A stretch of 64,000 nt of DNA from NCBI GenBank assembly GCA_036924835.1, contig JBAGRR010000001.1, positions 3,983,001-4,047,000 of the forward strand, in the 5' to 3' direction. Both the position numbers and the translations under genes were made by a program. Within the stretch, counting starts at the first letter, position 1. Each line of letters opens with the position of its first letter. The notes beneath the pieces were generated by a model. That model was given only the letters and a program-made list of their open reading frames with translations, did not search any database and was not told where the DNA came from. Positions 27,778 through 34,903 of this stretch are shown piece by piece. This DNA is from Nitrobacteraceae bacterium AZCC 1564 (GTDB lineage Bacteria; Pseudomonadota; Alphaproteobacteria; Rhizobiales; Xanthobacteraceae).

Positions 27778-27824
27778 GTTCGGGACGCAGGGGTCGCAGG
27801 TTCAAATCCTGCCACTCCGACCAT
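27778..27824. repeat. attR-like 47-bp direct repeat (tRNA-Pro 3' fragment)
   Basis: Perfect copy of 25800-25846 without the 5' half of the tRNA; marks the right end of the island. Confidence 0.9.
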
Positions 27825-28164
27825 GATTTCAATGGGTTAGCTCCGCCCCCGCCCTTGAAAAATTGGGCCGGCTAGGTTGGCCGATGAAACAGTTTCTCCG
27901 ATCGCCTGCGCGGCCGCGTCCAAATGCTAGGCACGCGGTGCCGTAAACGCTCGAATGTTTCGACCAACGTCCTTGGCGCGATCGAGCATGCCCCAGTCAT
28001 ACGATCATCGCCCGCAGCAAAGCGTGTGGTCAGGAAAGGTTGTGGCGTAGCCGAGGGCCCTCGAGAACCCCGGCCGCAATTGCCGTTTGCGGCCTGAACC
28101 GGACCTTCGGGCCTGCGAATGGCAGCGAGATACATATTAGGCGATAACGTTAGCCGCTGCCATG
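27825..28164. other. Flank of the island without a recognised gene
   Basis: GC-rich 340 bp between the right repeat and the DUF72 gene. An 87-codon minus-strand frame (27872-28135) exists but has Arg-rich composition and no family resemblance. Nothing else was seen. Confidence 0.4.
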
Positions 28165-28887
28165 CTAGATGAGCTGCTTCAAAGCCATTGCATCAAAGGG
28201 CGCTGCGCTTTTTTGGTCATTGTCGAAGTACACGTAGACGTCGAACCCCTGTTTCTTCCAGGATTTGACCGTCTTTGCCCAGGCCTTCAAGGTTTCCTTT
28301 GAGTAGCGGCCCTTGTAGCGGCCGCTGGGGCCATGCCCTCTCACGTATAGGAAATCTGCCGTCCTTCGCCAGGGCGCGGGGGCATCGTGATGATCTGACA
28401 GGCACAGCGCACAATTGGCGTCTCTCAGGATGTTAAAGACCGAGGAGATGTACCAGCTTGGATGTCGAAATTCGAAACTGTAACGGCGCTTGTTTGGAAG
28501 GAGCTTGATAAAGGAGCTGAGGCGTTGCGGATCAACCTCGAACTGGGGTGGCAACTGAAAGAGAACGGGTCCGGCCTTTTCCTGTAACAGCGACAATCGA
28601 TCTTCAAGAAGTTCGAGGCTGTTCTCGCATTGATCCGTGAGCCGCTTCCAGTGAGTTATGAATTTCGAGGCTTTCCAGGCGAACGTGAAATCGTTTCCGG
28701 TTTGCTCGTACCAACTCAAAACCGCTTCGCGGGTTGGCGTCCGATAGAACACGCCGTTCAGTTCCGCCGTAGAGAACTGGCTGGCGTAGTACAACAGCTG
28801 ATGCTTTGCGATCAATTTAGCCGGAAAGAAAGCGCCTCGCCAGGAAGCATAGCGCCAGCCCGATGTCCCGATAAGAACACGTGACAT
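28165..28887 (-). CDS. DUF72 domain protein (YecE-like)
   Basis: 240 aa TIM-barrel protein of unknown biochemical role. Family blocks: VLIGTSGWRYASWRGAFFP at the start, NGVFYRTPTREAVLSWYEQT, FAWKASKFITHWKRL, GPVLFQLPPQF, FEFRHPSWY and FLYVRGHGPSGRYKGRYS. ATG 28887 is preferred over the TTG at 28893. Stands alone. Confidence 0.9.
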   Translation of the reverse strand: MSRVLIGTSGWRYASWRGAFFPAKLIAKHQLLYYASQFSTAELNGVFYRTPTREAVLSWYEQTGNDFTFAWKASKFITHWKRLTDQCENSLELLEDRLSLLQEKAGPVLFQLPPQFEVDPQRLSSFIKLLPNKRRYSFEFRHPSWYISSVFNILRDANCALCLSDHHDAPAPWRRTADFLYVRGHGPSGRYKGRYSKETLKAWAKTVKSWKKQGFDVYVYFDNDQKSAAPFDAMALKQLI

Positions 28888-28921
28888 ATGCAAAAATATT
28901 CCCGACGCGAGGCTCGCGCGA

Positions 28922-29146
28922 TTATGCCGTTTGACTATCCTTTATTCCCAGAGCGGCTTTCTGGCGTGCGTCCTGGCTGGGTGTTCGAACAATCACCTCA
29001 TGCCCGTCGCGGATCGCCAAAGATGCGGCCGCGGCAGCCGCTTCAAACGCAGCTTCTTTGGTGGAATATGCCATTCCAATCGCGCCATCGTGTTGGACGG
29101 CCCAGCCGTCGCCTTTGGATATGATGTCAAATTGCGTAGTTCCCAT
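28922..29146 (-). CDS. DUF2188-like small protein
   Basis: 74 aa. The fragment GDGWAVQHDGAIGMAYSTKE followed by an Ala-rich helix and DGHEVIVRTPSQD matches the pattern of DUF2188 proteins (a short beta hairpin, helix, then H/V-rich strand). ATG 29146 has a GGAG site; a longer frame to 29200 is not supported. Function unknown. Confidence 0.7.
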   Translation of the reverse strand: MGTTQFDIISKGDGWAVQHDGAIGMAYSTKEAAFEAAAAAASLAIRDGHEVIVRTPSQDARQKAALGIKDSQTA

Positions 29147-29370
29147 TCGTAGGTCTCCAACCAAATCGAAGCAGTAGCCGAGCGCTGGAATCGAACACAA
29201 CGAGCTCCTCAGTACTGATAGGCATCATCCCGCGATGCCGCTCGCCATACCCACCGCCGATTCCGAGATCCACTCTCGGTTCCAGCTGGGATGACGTTAG
29301 ATCTCTCGTTCTACGCGTTCGAAGAACCGCTAGCTCTTCGAACAGTTCCTCGGTGAAGTTGCAATCCGGG

Positions 29371-29790
29371 TCAGTTCCGCGCGGGCAAGCCGGTCCCAAC
29401 CTGATGCTGGACTTCTGCAGGCGCTTCCTTTGCAAACACGAGCCAGGCAAACATCAGAACGCCCACACAGATGGTGGCTGCACCAACACCTACGACAGGT
29501 GCGGCTGGCAGATTGTAAAACTCTTCGACGTATAGGCCGGGCAACATCGTCGCGATGCCAAAGGTGTAAACGCAATAGTGCACTGCCGCTAGGCGTCGAT
29601 TTGCCTTCAATGGATTGAGGGCATAATAAGCACCGAATATTGCGCTTGTTGCCCAACCGAGAAGATTGATGTGAGCGTGAGCGGGAATGGAGACGTGATT
29701 GTCAGATATTCCCATTTGCATTCCGACAAATAAACCAAATAGCAGGCACACAACTGCGGTTTTAAAAAACAGACCCGATATATTCCGCAT
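29371..29790 (-). CDS. Small membrane protein related to heme-copper oxidase subunit I
   Basis: 139 aa with four hydrophobic segments. SIPAHAHINLLGWATSAIFG resembles the HxHxNLLGW/F block of cbb3-type subunit I and related single-domain proteins, so haem or metal binding is possible. It is far too short for a complete oxidase and has no subunit II nearby, so catalytic activity should not be assumed. The C-terminal tail is hydrophilic. Confidence 0.7.
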   Translation of the reverse strand: MRNISGLFFKTAVVCLLFGLFVGMQMGISDNHVSIPAHAHINLLGWATSAIFGAYYALNPLKANRRLAAVHYCVYTFGIATMLPGLYVEEFYNLPAAPVVGVGAATICVGVLMFAWLVFAKEAPAEVQHQVGTGLPARN

Positions 29791-30061
29791 TCAATTTTCC
29801 CTTCACTCTCTTGACGGTGTTTTGACCGCAGATGAGTGGCTGGCGTTGAACTATCGGGTTCTTGTTGCTGACTTGTTTCAGAGCCAGCGGGAAAGGTTAC
29901 CTTTGTAGTCTTGAATGCCGCGAAGCTGTCATCGGAGCCATGTTGATTTTGAGGACGGTTGAAGTGATCACGATCCTGCTCCTGCTTCTTCGGTCCCGCT
30001 CGCGCTCCGTCCCACCGCGGTGCTCCGTATCGCGCGCTTTTACACACCAAGGAGTCTCGCA

Positions 30062-30949
30062 ATGAGCTATCCCATCGATATCGCGATCGAGCCCGATGTC
30101 ACGCCGTTCTTCGACCGCGAGACCAACACCATCAGCTACGTCGTCAAAGACCCTTCTTCACCGTCCTGTGCAGTTATCGACTCCGTGATGGACATTGACT
30201 ACGCGGCCGGTCGCATCAGCTACAAATCCGCCGACCTCATCATCGACCATGTCCGTCGCAATGGATTGCACGTCGAGTGGCTCATCGAAACCCATGCACA
30301 TGCCGATCATCTTTCGGCTTCGCCCTATATCCAGCAAAAACTCGGCGGTAAGCTCGGAATTGGCGAGCACATCGTGACCGTGCAGCAGACCTTCGGAAAA
30401 ATCTTCAACGAGGGTACGGAGTTTCAGCGCGACGGCAGTCAATTCGACCGGCTGTTCAAGGATGGCGACACTTATTCGATCGGCGACCTGAACCCGTTCG
30501 TCATGCATACCCCGGGGCATACGCCAGCCTGCACAACTCACGTTATCGGAAACGCGGCCTTCACAGGTGACACATTATTCATGCCCGACGGAGGAACGGC
30601 GCGCGCCGACTTTCCTGGAGGCGACGCTCGCACGCTATACCGCTCTATTCGCAAGATCCTTGAGACGCTGCCGCCGGAAACCCGGTTGTTCATGTGCCAC
30701 GATTACGGCCCTAATGGTCGGGAAATCCGGTGGGAAACCAGTGTCGGCGATGAGCGTCTGCACAACATCCATGTCCGCGACGGTATCAGCGAAGACGCCT
30801 TCGTGGAGATGCGCGAAGCCCGCGACAAGACCCTTTCGATGCCGCGTCTCATCGTGCCGTCGCTCCAGGTCAACATTCGCGCCGGACATCTGCCTGAGCC
30901 AGACGAGAGCGGAAAGACCTTTCTGAAAGTGCCGCTGAATACACTCTAA
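30062..30949 (+). CDS. MBL-fold persulfide dioxygenase-like protein (ETHE1/Blh family)
   Basis: 295 aa metallo-beta-lactamase fold. ETHAHADHLSASPYIQQKLGG carries the HxHxDH metal motif; HTPGHTPACTTHVIG, FTGDTLFMPDGGTARADFPGG and LFMCHDYGPNGREIRWET are characteristic of ETHE1-like sulfur dioxygenases and Blh proteins that oxidise persulfides. ATG 30062 follows CAAGGAG; the frame extends upstream without a better start. No BigR regulator or rhodanese is adjacent in this window, so the sulfide link is family-based. Confidence 0.85.
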   Translation: MSYPIDIAIEPDVTPFFDRETNTISYVVKDPSSPSCAVIDSVMDIDYAAGRISYKSADLIIDHVRRNGLHVEWLIETHAHADHLSASPYIQQKLGGKLGIGEHIVTVQQTFGKIFNEGTEFQRDGSQFDRLFKDGDTYSIGDLNPFVMHTPGHTPACTTHVIGNAAFTGDTLFMPDGGTARADFPGGDARTLYRSIRKILETLPPETRLFMCHDYGPNGREIRWETSVGDERLHNIHVRDGISEDAFVEMREARDKTLSMPRLIVPSLQVNIRAGHLPEPDESGKTFLKVPLNTL

Positions 30950-31213
30950 GCCAGGAAGCTTGTCGTACTTTACGAAGCCACTGCGCGATCAGATCGAGCA
31001 TGCCTTTCGGGAAGAGAGCAAGCGAGACTCACGTTTGAAGATTGGTAGCTGGAATGAATTTCGCTAACAGCGGCGTGCCGTTCATCAGCCGCCATTCGGA
31101 CCCTATCGCCACACTGGTCGCGCCGCCCCAACAACGTTTAGGCTCGGTCGCGATTAACCATCTGGCAACGATGTAGTTGTCGTGAGACGCTGTCGATGAC
31201 ATGGTCTTTTCAT

Positions 31214-31289
31214 GGCCCGGTGGCGGAATGTCTACGCGGGAGCGCAGCAAACGCTTCTTATCCTGGTTCAAATCCAGGCTGGGCCTCCA
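31214..31289 (+). tRNA. Abnormal tRNA-like gene (GCA anticodon position, Cys-like U73)
   Basis: 76 nt with a good 7-bp acceptor (GGCCCGG / CTGGGCC, one G-T), a perfect T-arm (CCTGG-TTCAAAT-CCAGG), T73 and encoded CCA. The anticodon stem can form 6 bp (31239-31244 with 31252-31257) with loop CAGCAAA, placing GCA at 34-36, but position 33 is A instead of T. The D-loop lacks the conserved GG and the D-stem has only 3 bp. Either a degenerate tRNA-Cys-like pseudogene or a non-canonical tRNA. Confidence 0.45.
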
Positions 31290-31304
31290 AGTTTAAGTGT
31301 CGAT

Positions 31305-31391
31305 GGAAAGGTGGCTGAGTGGCTTAAGGCACCGCTAACGCGGTACACGGTTAACCCGTGTCGAAGGTTCGAATCCTCTCCCTTTCCTCCA
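31305..31391 (+). tRNA. tRNA-Ser-like gene with shortened anticodon loop
   Basis: 87 nt class II layout: perfect acceptor GGAAAGG / CCTTTCC, normal Ser-type D-arm, long variable arm ACACGG-TTAAC-CCGTGT, T-loop TTCGAAT and CCA. The hairpin where the anticodon arm should be, ACCGC-TAAC-GCGGT, has a 4-nt loop, three short of normal, and the T-stem has a mismatch and one extra base. A terminator follows, so it is probably transcribed, but decoding ability is doubtful. Confidence 0.5.
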
Positions 31392-31401
31392 TGCTTTTTT
31401 G

Positions 31402-31438
31402 AACCCGGCTCAGCCTTGATTGGCTCGGCCGGGTTTTT
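31402..31438 (+). terminator. Rho-independent terminator after the tRNA-like pair
   Basis: Interrupted stem AACCCGGC...GCC / GGC...GCCGGGTT with loop TTGATT, followed by TTTTT. Confidence 0.8.
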
Positions 31439-31486
31439 AGCTTTCTGTACAAGTTGTGATGCCAAGTATAGCCATCTGCCTTGCGG

Positions 31487-31741
31487 CTATTCTGAGGGAT
31501 CCTTGTCATCGTCGATGAGCTTGGGCGGTTCATCGTAGCCGCGTCTGCTGCTGTAGAAGAGCAGGACCATCAACCCCACGCCTATCAGCAGTGAGAAGAA
31601 AATACCGAGTCCCATCGCAATGTAAGCGTGGCTTGACACCGCCGTATCGTCGCCGACGGTGAGTCCATCGTAGGCAAACCAGGCCGATGCTCCGAGCAGG
31701 ACGAGCAAGATAGCAACGATCACTATAGTCCCGATACGCAT
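31487..31741 (-). CDS. Small two-helix inner membrane protein
   Basis: 84 aa with two hydrophobic helices (IGTIVIVAILLVLLGASAWF and MGLGIFFSLLIGVGLMVLLF) and an acidic C-terminal tail ending DDDKDPSE, predicted cytoplasmic. ATG 31741 has a strong AGGAGAG site. Not assigned to a family. Confidence 0.75.
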   Translation of the reverse strand: MRIGTIVIVAILLVLLGASAWFAYDGLTVGDDTAVSSHAYIAMGLGIFFSLLIGVGLMVLLFYSSRRGYDEPPKLIDDDKDPSE

Positions 31742-31929
31742 GAAGCTCTCCTGCCTTTTGTCCAAGGTGCCGATCGTTCAGCGGTTCTGTTCTATTCTGT
31801 TCGCATCCTAAAATAGTTATGAAATGCTTGGTCGGTCAGCAGTGCTGCCACATTATTTCTTCTTGGAAAGCGCTGCAGCACGCAACCCGCGGAGCTTATG
31901 GCGATTATTGGCGCAAAAGGAGGTCCGCT

Positions 31930-32160
31930 ATGTTTGACCAAGCATTCGAGCCGAAGCTGGCGGCGGCGATGAGGTTCGCTCTGGACGAAGTGTGCCGCAA
32001 TCTTCCCGCACGTTACAACGATCACAATTGCCGCAGTTTTGTCGCTGCAAAAATCATCGAACGAGCAAGTTCGGGTGAAAAGAGCACCGAGAGCCTCGTC
32101 AGCGCCGGGCGTGTAGCCGTGGCCGAGATGATTACGCTGCATGGCCGCGAAGCCGCTTAG
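31930..32160 (+). CDS. Small conserved protein, unknown
   Basis: 76 aa soluble protein (FDQAFEPKLAAAMRFALDEV, then FVAAKIIERASSGEKSTESL) with a perfect AAAAGGAGGT ribosome site before ATG 31930. The helical pattern resembles short hypothetical proteins common in Bradyrhizobium-type genomes. The frame upstream to 31819 is ignored because the ribosome site decides the start. Confidence 0.7.
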   Translation: MFDQAFEPKLAAAMRFALDEVCRNLPARYNDHNCRSFVAAKIIERASSGEKSTESLVSAGRVAVAEMITLHGREAA

Positions 32161-32244
32161 GAGCAACGCTGCGCTTGCATATAGATCCGCATGTGGTCAC
32201 GGGATGGTGATGCATCCCGTACACCTGGGTGTATGCCAATTATC

Positions 32245-32292
32245 CCAAGTCTTCCTCAGTCCAAGTCTTCCTCAGCCTAAGTCTTCCTCAGC
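32245..32292. repeat. Three 16-bp tandem repeats
   Basis: CCAAGTCTTCCTCAGT, CCAAGTCTTCCTCAGC and CTAAGTCTTCCTCAGC head to tail. 16 bp is not a multiple of three, consistent with non-coding DNA. Confidence 0.85.
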
Positions 32293-32583
32293 TGGGACTG
32301 CTGGTGTGTCGCTCTTCAGACGTGCAGGCCCAACAATCTCTAAATTGCGAGCCGGATATACAGGCTTCCTTTACTCACAGTGGCTGTTGCTCGACCCGAA
32401 GGCCTAGACACTTCTCATAAGCCTTGCCACCCATTTCAATTTAACCTAGCCTTGCCGAATAAGCTGCTCTGCAATTTTGAAATGTCCTTCACGTTATGCG
32501 GTTTCCGCAGAAGGAAGGTGGCAATGCGGCAAATCTCTTTATTCAAGACGTTTGATTGCCTCCGCGATTGTGCGGAGTGAGCG

Positions 32584-32611
32584 TTCCGTTCAGTTGGTAG
32601 ACTGAGCGGAA
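32584..32611 (+). other. Stable hairpin, possible small RNA or terminator
   Basis: TTCCGTTCAG-TTGGTAGA-CTGAGCGGAA, a 10-bp stem with one G-T pair, followed by AAGG rather than T residues; lies directly after another perfect 6-bp hairpin. Confidence 0.35.
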
Positions 32612-32759
32612 AAGGTTCGCTTCTTAAAATCAGGTTGCAGGAACATCCGGCTGCGCGCTGCAAGATGGCGCAGAGGTTGTCATGTCGGCGCGATCAGGTG
32701 AAGGAAAACTGCATCGGCATCAGATTGAATTGTAATGCGAGTGTAAGGGAGGAGGGTTC

Positions 32760-32891
32760 ATGACGGCGTCTAAGCTGCCAACCTTTTTGATTTGGAAATC
32801 TCCAAAACCCGTATTCGCACTTTTCGGATTTGCCCTCAGTCTCCCACTCATATTCAGTGTGTCCATCGCGCCGATACAGGCCTCACCCTGA
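32760..32891 (+). CDS. 43-aa membrane or leader peptide upstream of the FGE gene
   Basis: Starts at ATG 32760 behind a very strong ribosome site (AAGGGAGGAGG) and ends 28 bp before the FGE start. A basic N-terminal part (MTASKLPTFLIWKSPKP) is followed by a hydrophobic segment (VFALFGFALSLPLIF) and an APIQASP end, so it resembles a secreted leader or single-pass peptide. No family recognised. Probably the first translated unit of the sulfatase cluster. Confidence 0.5.
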   Translation: MTASKLPTFLIWKSPKPVFALFGFALSLPLIFSVSIAPIQASP

Positions 32892-32919
32892 CGGTGAATC
32901 GTAACGATGGTGGAATGCC

Positions 32920-33909
32920 ATGGCGACGTTGCGAGCGGATATCGAACGAAGCGATCAGAGACTGAAAGACCGGCAGACTGACGATATGGTCTGGATACCC
33001 GGCGGAACATTTCGCATGGGATCCGACAGTCACTATTCCGAAGAAGCGCCAGCCCATCGGGTATCTGTTGATGGCTTCTGGATGGATCGGACGCCGGTGA
33101 CGAACCGGCAGTTCAAGCAATTCGTCAAGGCGACAGGGCATGTCACCTTCGCGGAGATTGCGCCTGATTCAAAAGACTATCCCGGCGCATTGCCGCATAT
33201 GCTCTATGCGGGCTCCCTTGTGTTTGTGCCGCCACGCCATCCTGTCGATCTTCGTGATTGGAGTCAGTGGTGGTCGTTCATGAAGGGAGCGGATTGGCGC
33301 CATCCCTACGGGCCGAAGAGCAATATCAACGTGCACGACAATCATCCCGCGGTGCACGTTTCATTTTCAGATGCGCTCGCCTACGCAAAGTGGGCGGGAA
33401 AGGATCTGCCGACCGAAGCCGAATGGGAGTTTGCCGCGCGCGGCGGCTTGGACGGCGCCGAGTTCGCTTGGGGTGATGAACTTACGCCCGGCGGCGTGCA
33501 CATGGCCAACACATGGCAGGGTGAATTTCCTCGTCAAAATCTTAGCGAGGATGGCTTCGAGCGCACCTCGCCGGTGGCCTCATTTCCACCGAATGGCTAC
33601 GGGCTCTACGACATGATCGGCAATGTGTGGGAGTGGACCAGTGATTGGTACATCGCTCGCCACGAAGCGGATGCGGCGAAACCCTGCTGCATCCCAAAGA
33701 ACCCGCGCGGCGCGCTGGAAACCGAGAGCTACGATCCTTGCCAGCCGAATATCAAGATCCCGCGCAAGGTGCTGAAGGGCGGCTCGCATTTGTGTGCGCC
33801 CAATTACTGCCGCCGTTACCGGCCTGCTGCACGTCACCCCGAGCCTATCGACACATCGACGAGTCATGTCGGCTTTCGCTGCGTCGTTAGAGATCGGCCT
33901 CCTGAATAG
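32920..33909 (+). CDS. Formylglycine-generating enzyme (SUMF1/EgtB-type)
   Basis: 329 aa. Converts the active-site cysteine of sulfatases to C-alpha-formylglycine. The C-terminal KGGSHLCAPNYCRRYRPAAR has the two active-site cysteines in the arrangement of authentic FGE (LCxxxYCxRYR), which separates it from EgtB and other DUF323 proteins. MVWIPGGTFRMGS, LPTEAEWEFAARGG and YDMIGNVWEWTSDW are family blocks. No signal peptide, so it acts in the cytoplasm. The sulfatase two genes downstream with a CTAGR motif is the likely client. Confidence 0.93.
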   Translation: MATLRADIERSDQRLKDRQTDDMVWIPGGTFRMGSDSHYSEEAPAHRVSVDGFWMDRTPVTNRQFKQFVKATGHVTFAEIAPDSKDYPGALPHMLYAGSLVFVPPRHPVDLRDWSQWWSFMKGADWRHPYGPKSNINVHDNHPAVHVSFSDALAYAKWAGKDLPTEAEWEFAARGGLDGAEFAWGDELTPGGVHMANTWQGEFPRQNLSEDGFERTSPVASFPPNGYGLYDMIGNVWEWTSDWYIARHEADAAKPCCIPKNPRGALETESYDPCQPNIKIPRKVLKGGSHLCAPNYCRRYRPAARHPEPIDTSTSHVGFRCVVRDRPPE

Positions 33910-33932
33910 AAACGCAGGAAGGAGCGGGCGAC

Positions 33933-34436
33933 ATGACATCCGACACTCCTTCACGCGGCGCTATTACCTTTACATGGCTCGTCCTCGCTCTCACTGTTCT
34001 GCTGCTTGTGTGGGGAGCTGTCAGGTACGGCATTTCACTTGATATTCAGCAACGGTTCTGGAGCGATATTTTTGCTCGCTTTGGCGGGCCGATGACATTT
34101 CGCTTCTTTCTGCAGCCGACGATGGCGGCGATCGCGGCGATCCATGACGGCGTGAAGGACGCGCGTGAGGGCCACAAGTCCTTCTTCTGGAGTGCATGGC
34201 TGCATCCCTCAGAGCAGCCGGGCCGTTTGCGCGAGGGGCTGATTTCTACGGCGCGCATCATGCTGCTCGGTATCAGCATGGACGTGATCTACCAGTTCAA
34301 GGAGCTCGATGTGTTTCATCCGGCGGAGGCCGCCGTGATCGCGATCCTGCTCGCGGTGGTGCCGTATTTCATTTTCCGGTGGATCATTGAATGGATCACA
34401 CGTTGGTGGATACATCAGGGAAGGTCCGTACAATGA
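33933..34436 (+). CDS. Inner membrane protein of the sulfatase cluster
   Basis: 167 aa with three or four hydrophobic segments (TFTWLVLALTVLLLVWGAV, LISTARIMLLGISMDVIYQF, AAVIAILLAVVPYFIFRWII). No recognised family and no catalytic motif. It sits 23 bp after the FGE gene and overlaps the next gene as ATGA, so it is cotranslated with the cluster. Confidence 0.75.
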   Translation: MTSDTPSRGAITFTWLVLALTVLLLVWGAVRYGISLDIQQRFWSDIFARFGGPMTFRFFLQPTMAAIAAIHDGVKDAREGHKSFFWSAWLHPSEQPGRLREGLISTARIMLLGISMDVIYQFKELDVFHPAEAAVIAILLAVVPYFIFRWIIEWITRWWIHQGRSVQ

Positions 34437-34894
34437 CCCAATCGGTTACCCGGCAATCGGACCCCGATCAGATTTCGGTCGAGCTGTCGTCACGCCGCAC
34501 CGGCATGTCGTTCCAGCGCACGCGGATGAGCGCGGATCGTACATTGATGTCGGTGATCCGGACGTCGCTCTCGCTCATTTCGTTCGGGTTTACGATCTTT
34601 CAGGTCTTCCAGAAGCTGAGAGATCAGAACATCGTCACGCACGCAGCATCTGCACGGAATTTTGGCGTTGCTTTGGTTGCGCTTGGCATTCTGATGCTAA
34701 TCGGCGGCATCATCTATCACGGCCAGTTCATGGCTCACTTGAGAACGGAACGTAAGGCGATGACCGAGGCTGGTCTCGTTCACGGTGAGAGCAGTTTCCC
34801 CGTATCGCTGACGTTGATCACCGCGGTTGTTCTTTTGTTTGTCGGAATAGCAGCCATCGTCAGCATGCTTTTCGAGGTTGGTCCGTTCGGGTGA
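34433..34894 (+). CDS. DUF202 / YidH family membrane protein
   Basis: 153 aa. RMSADRTLMSVIRTSLSLIS matches the charged first-helix motif of DUF202 proteins; two further hydrophobic segments follow (FGVALVALGILMLIGGIIYH and LTLITAVVLLFVGIAAIV). ATG 34433 overlaps the upstream stop (ATGA). Function of the family is unknown. Confidence 0.82.
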   Translation: MTQSVTRQSDPDQISVELSSRRTGMSFQRTRMSADRTLMSVIRTSLSLISFGFTIFQVFQKLRDQNIVTHAASARNFGVALVALGILMLIGGIIYHGQFMAHLRTERKAMTEAGLVHGESSFPVSLTLITAVVLLFVGIAAIVSMLFEVGPFG

Positions 34895-34903
34895 GGAGGT
34901 CGT

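Larger units (their letters stand above)
25800..27824. mobile_element. Retron-carrying integrative island at tRNA-Pro, 1,978 bp
   Basis: Bounded by 47-bp perfect direct repeats (25800-25846, 27778-27824), the left one forming the 3' part of the intact tRNA-Pro gene. Contents in order: short repeats near the left end, a hairpin-rich leader, a 58-aa membrane protein, an XRE regulator, a retron-type reverse transcriptase. No integrase or other recombinase is visible on either strand. Base composition is visibly more AT-rich than the flanking genes. It looks like a non-autonomous cargo unit moved by a tyrosine integrase supplied elsewhere; that is inference. Confidence 0.85.
32161..32759. other. 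Long intergenic region with repeats and hairpins
   Basis: No convincing gene. It holds the 16-bp triple repeat at 32245-32292, a perfect hairpin CTCCGC-GATTGT-GCGGAG (about 32562-32579) and a second hairpin at 32584-32611. Base composition and ORF pattern suggest decayed or non-coding DNA. Confidence 0.5.

Noticed and set aside
27872-28135. Minus-strand 87-codon frame next to the island
   Set aside because: Arg/Pro-rich composition typical of spurious frames in GC-rich DNA.
29607-30062. Minus-strand 151-codon frame between two genes
   Set aside because: Overlaps the small membrane protein gene in another frame and the start of the MBL gene; low-complexity His/Gln/Arg composition.
31029-31271. 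Minus-strand 80-codon frame overlapping the first tRNA-like gene
   Set aside because: No ribosome site, no family resemblance and overlap with a tRNA-like structure.
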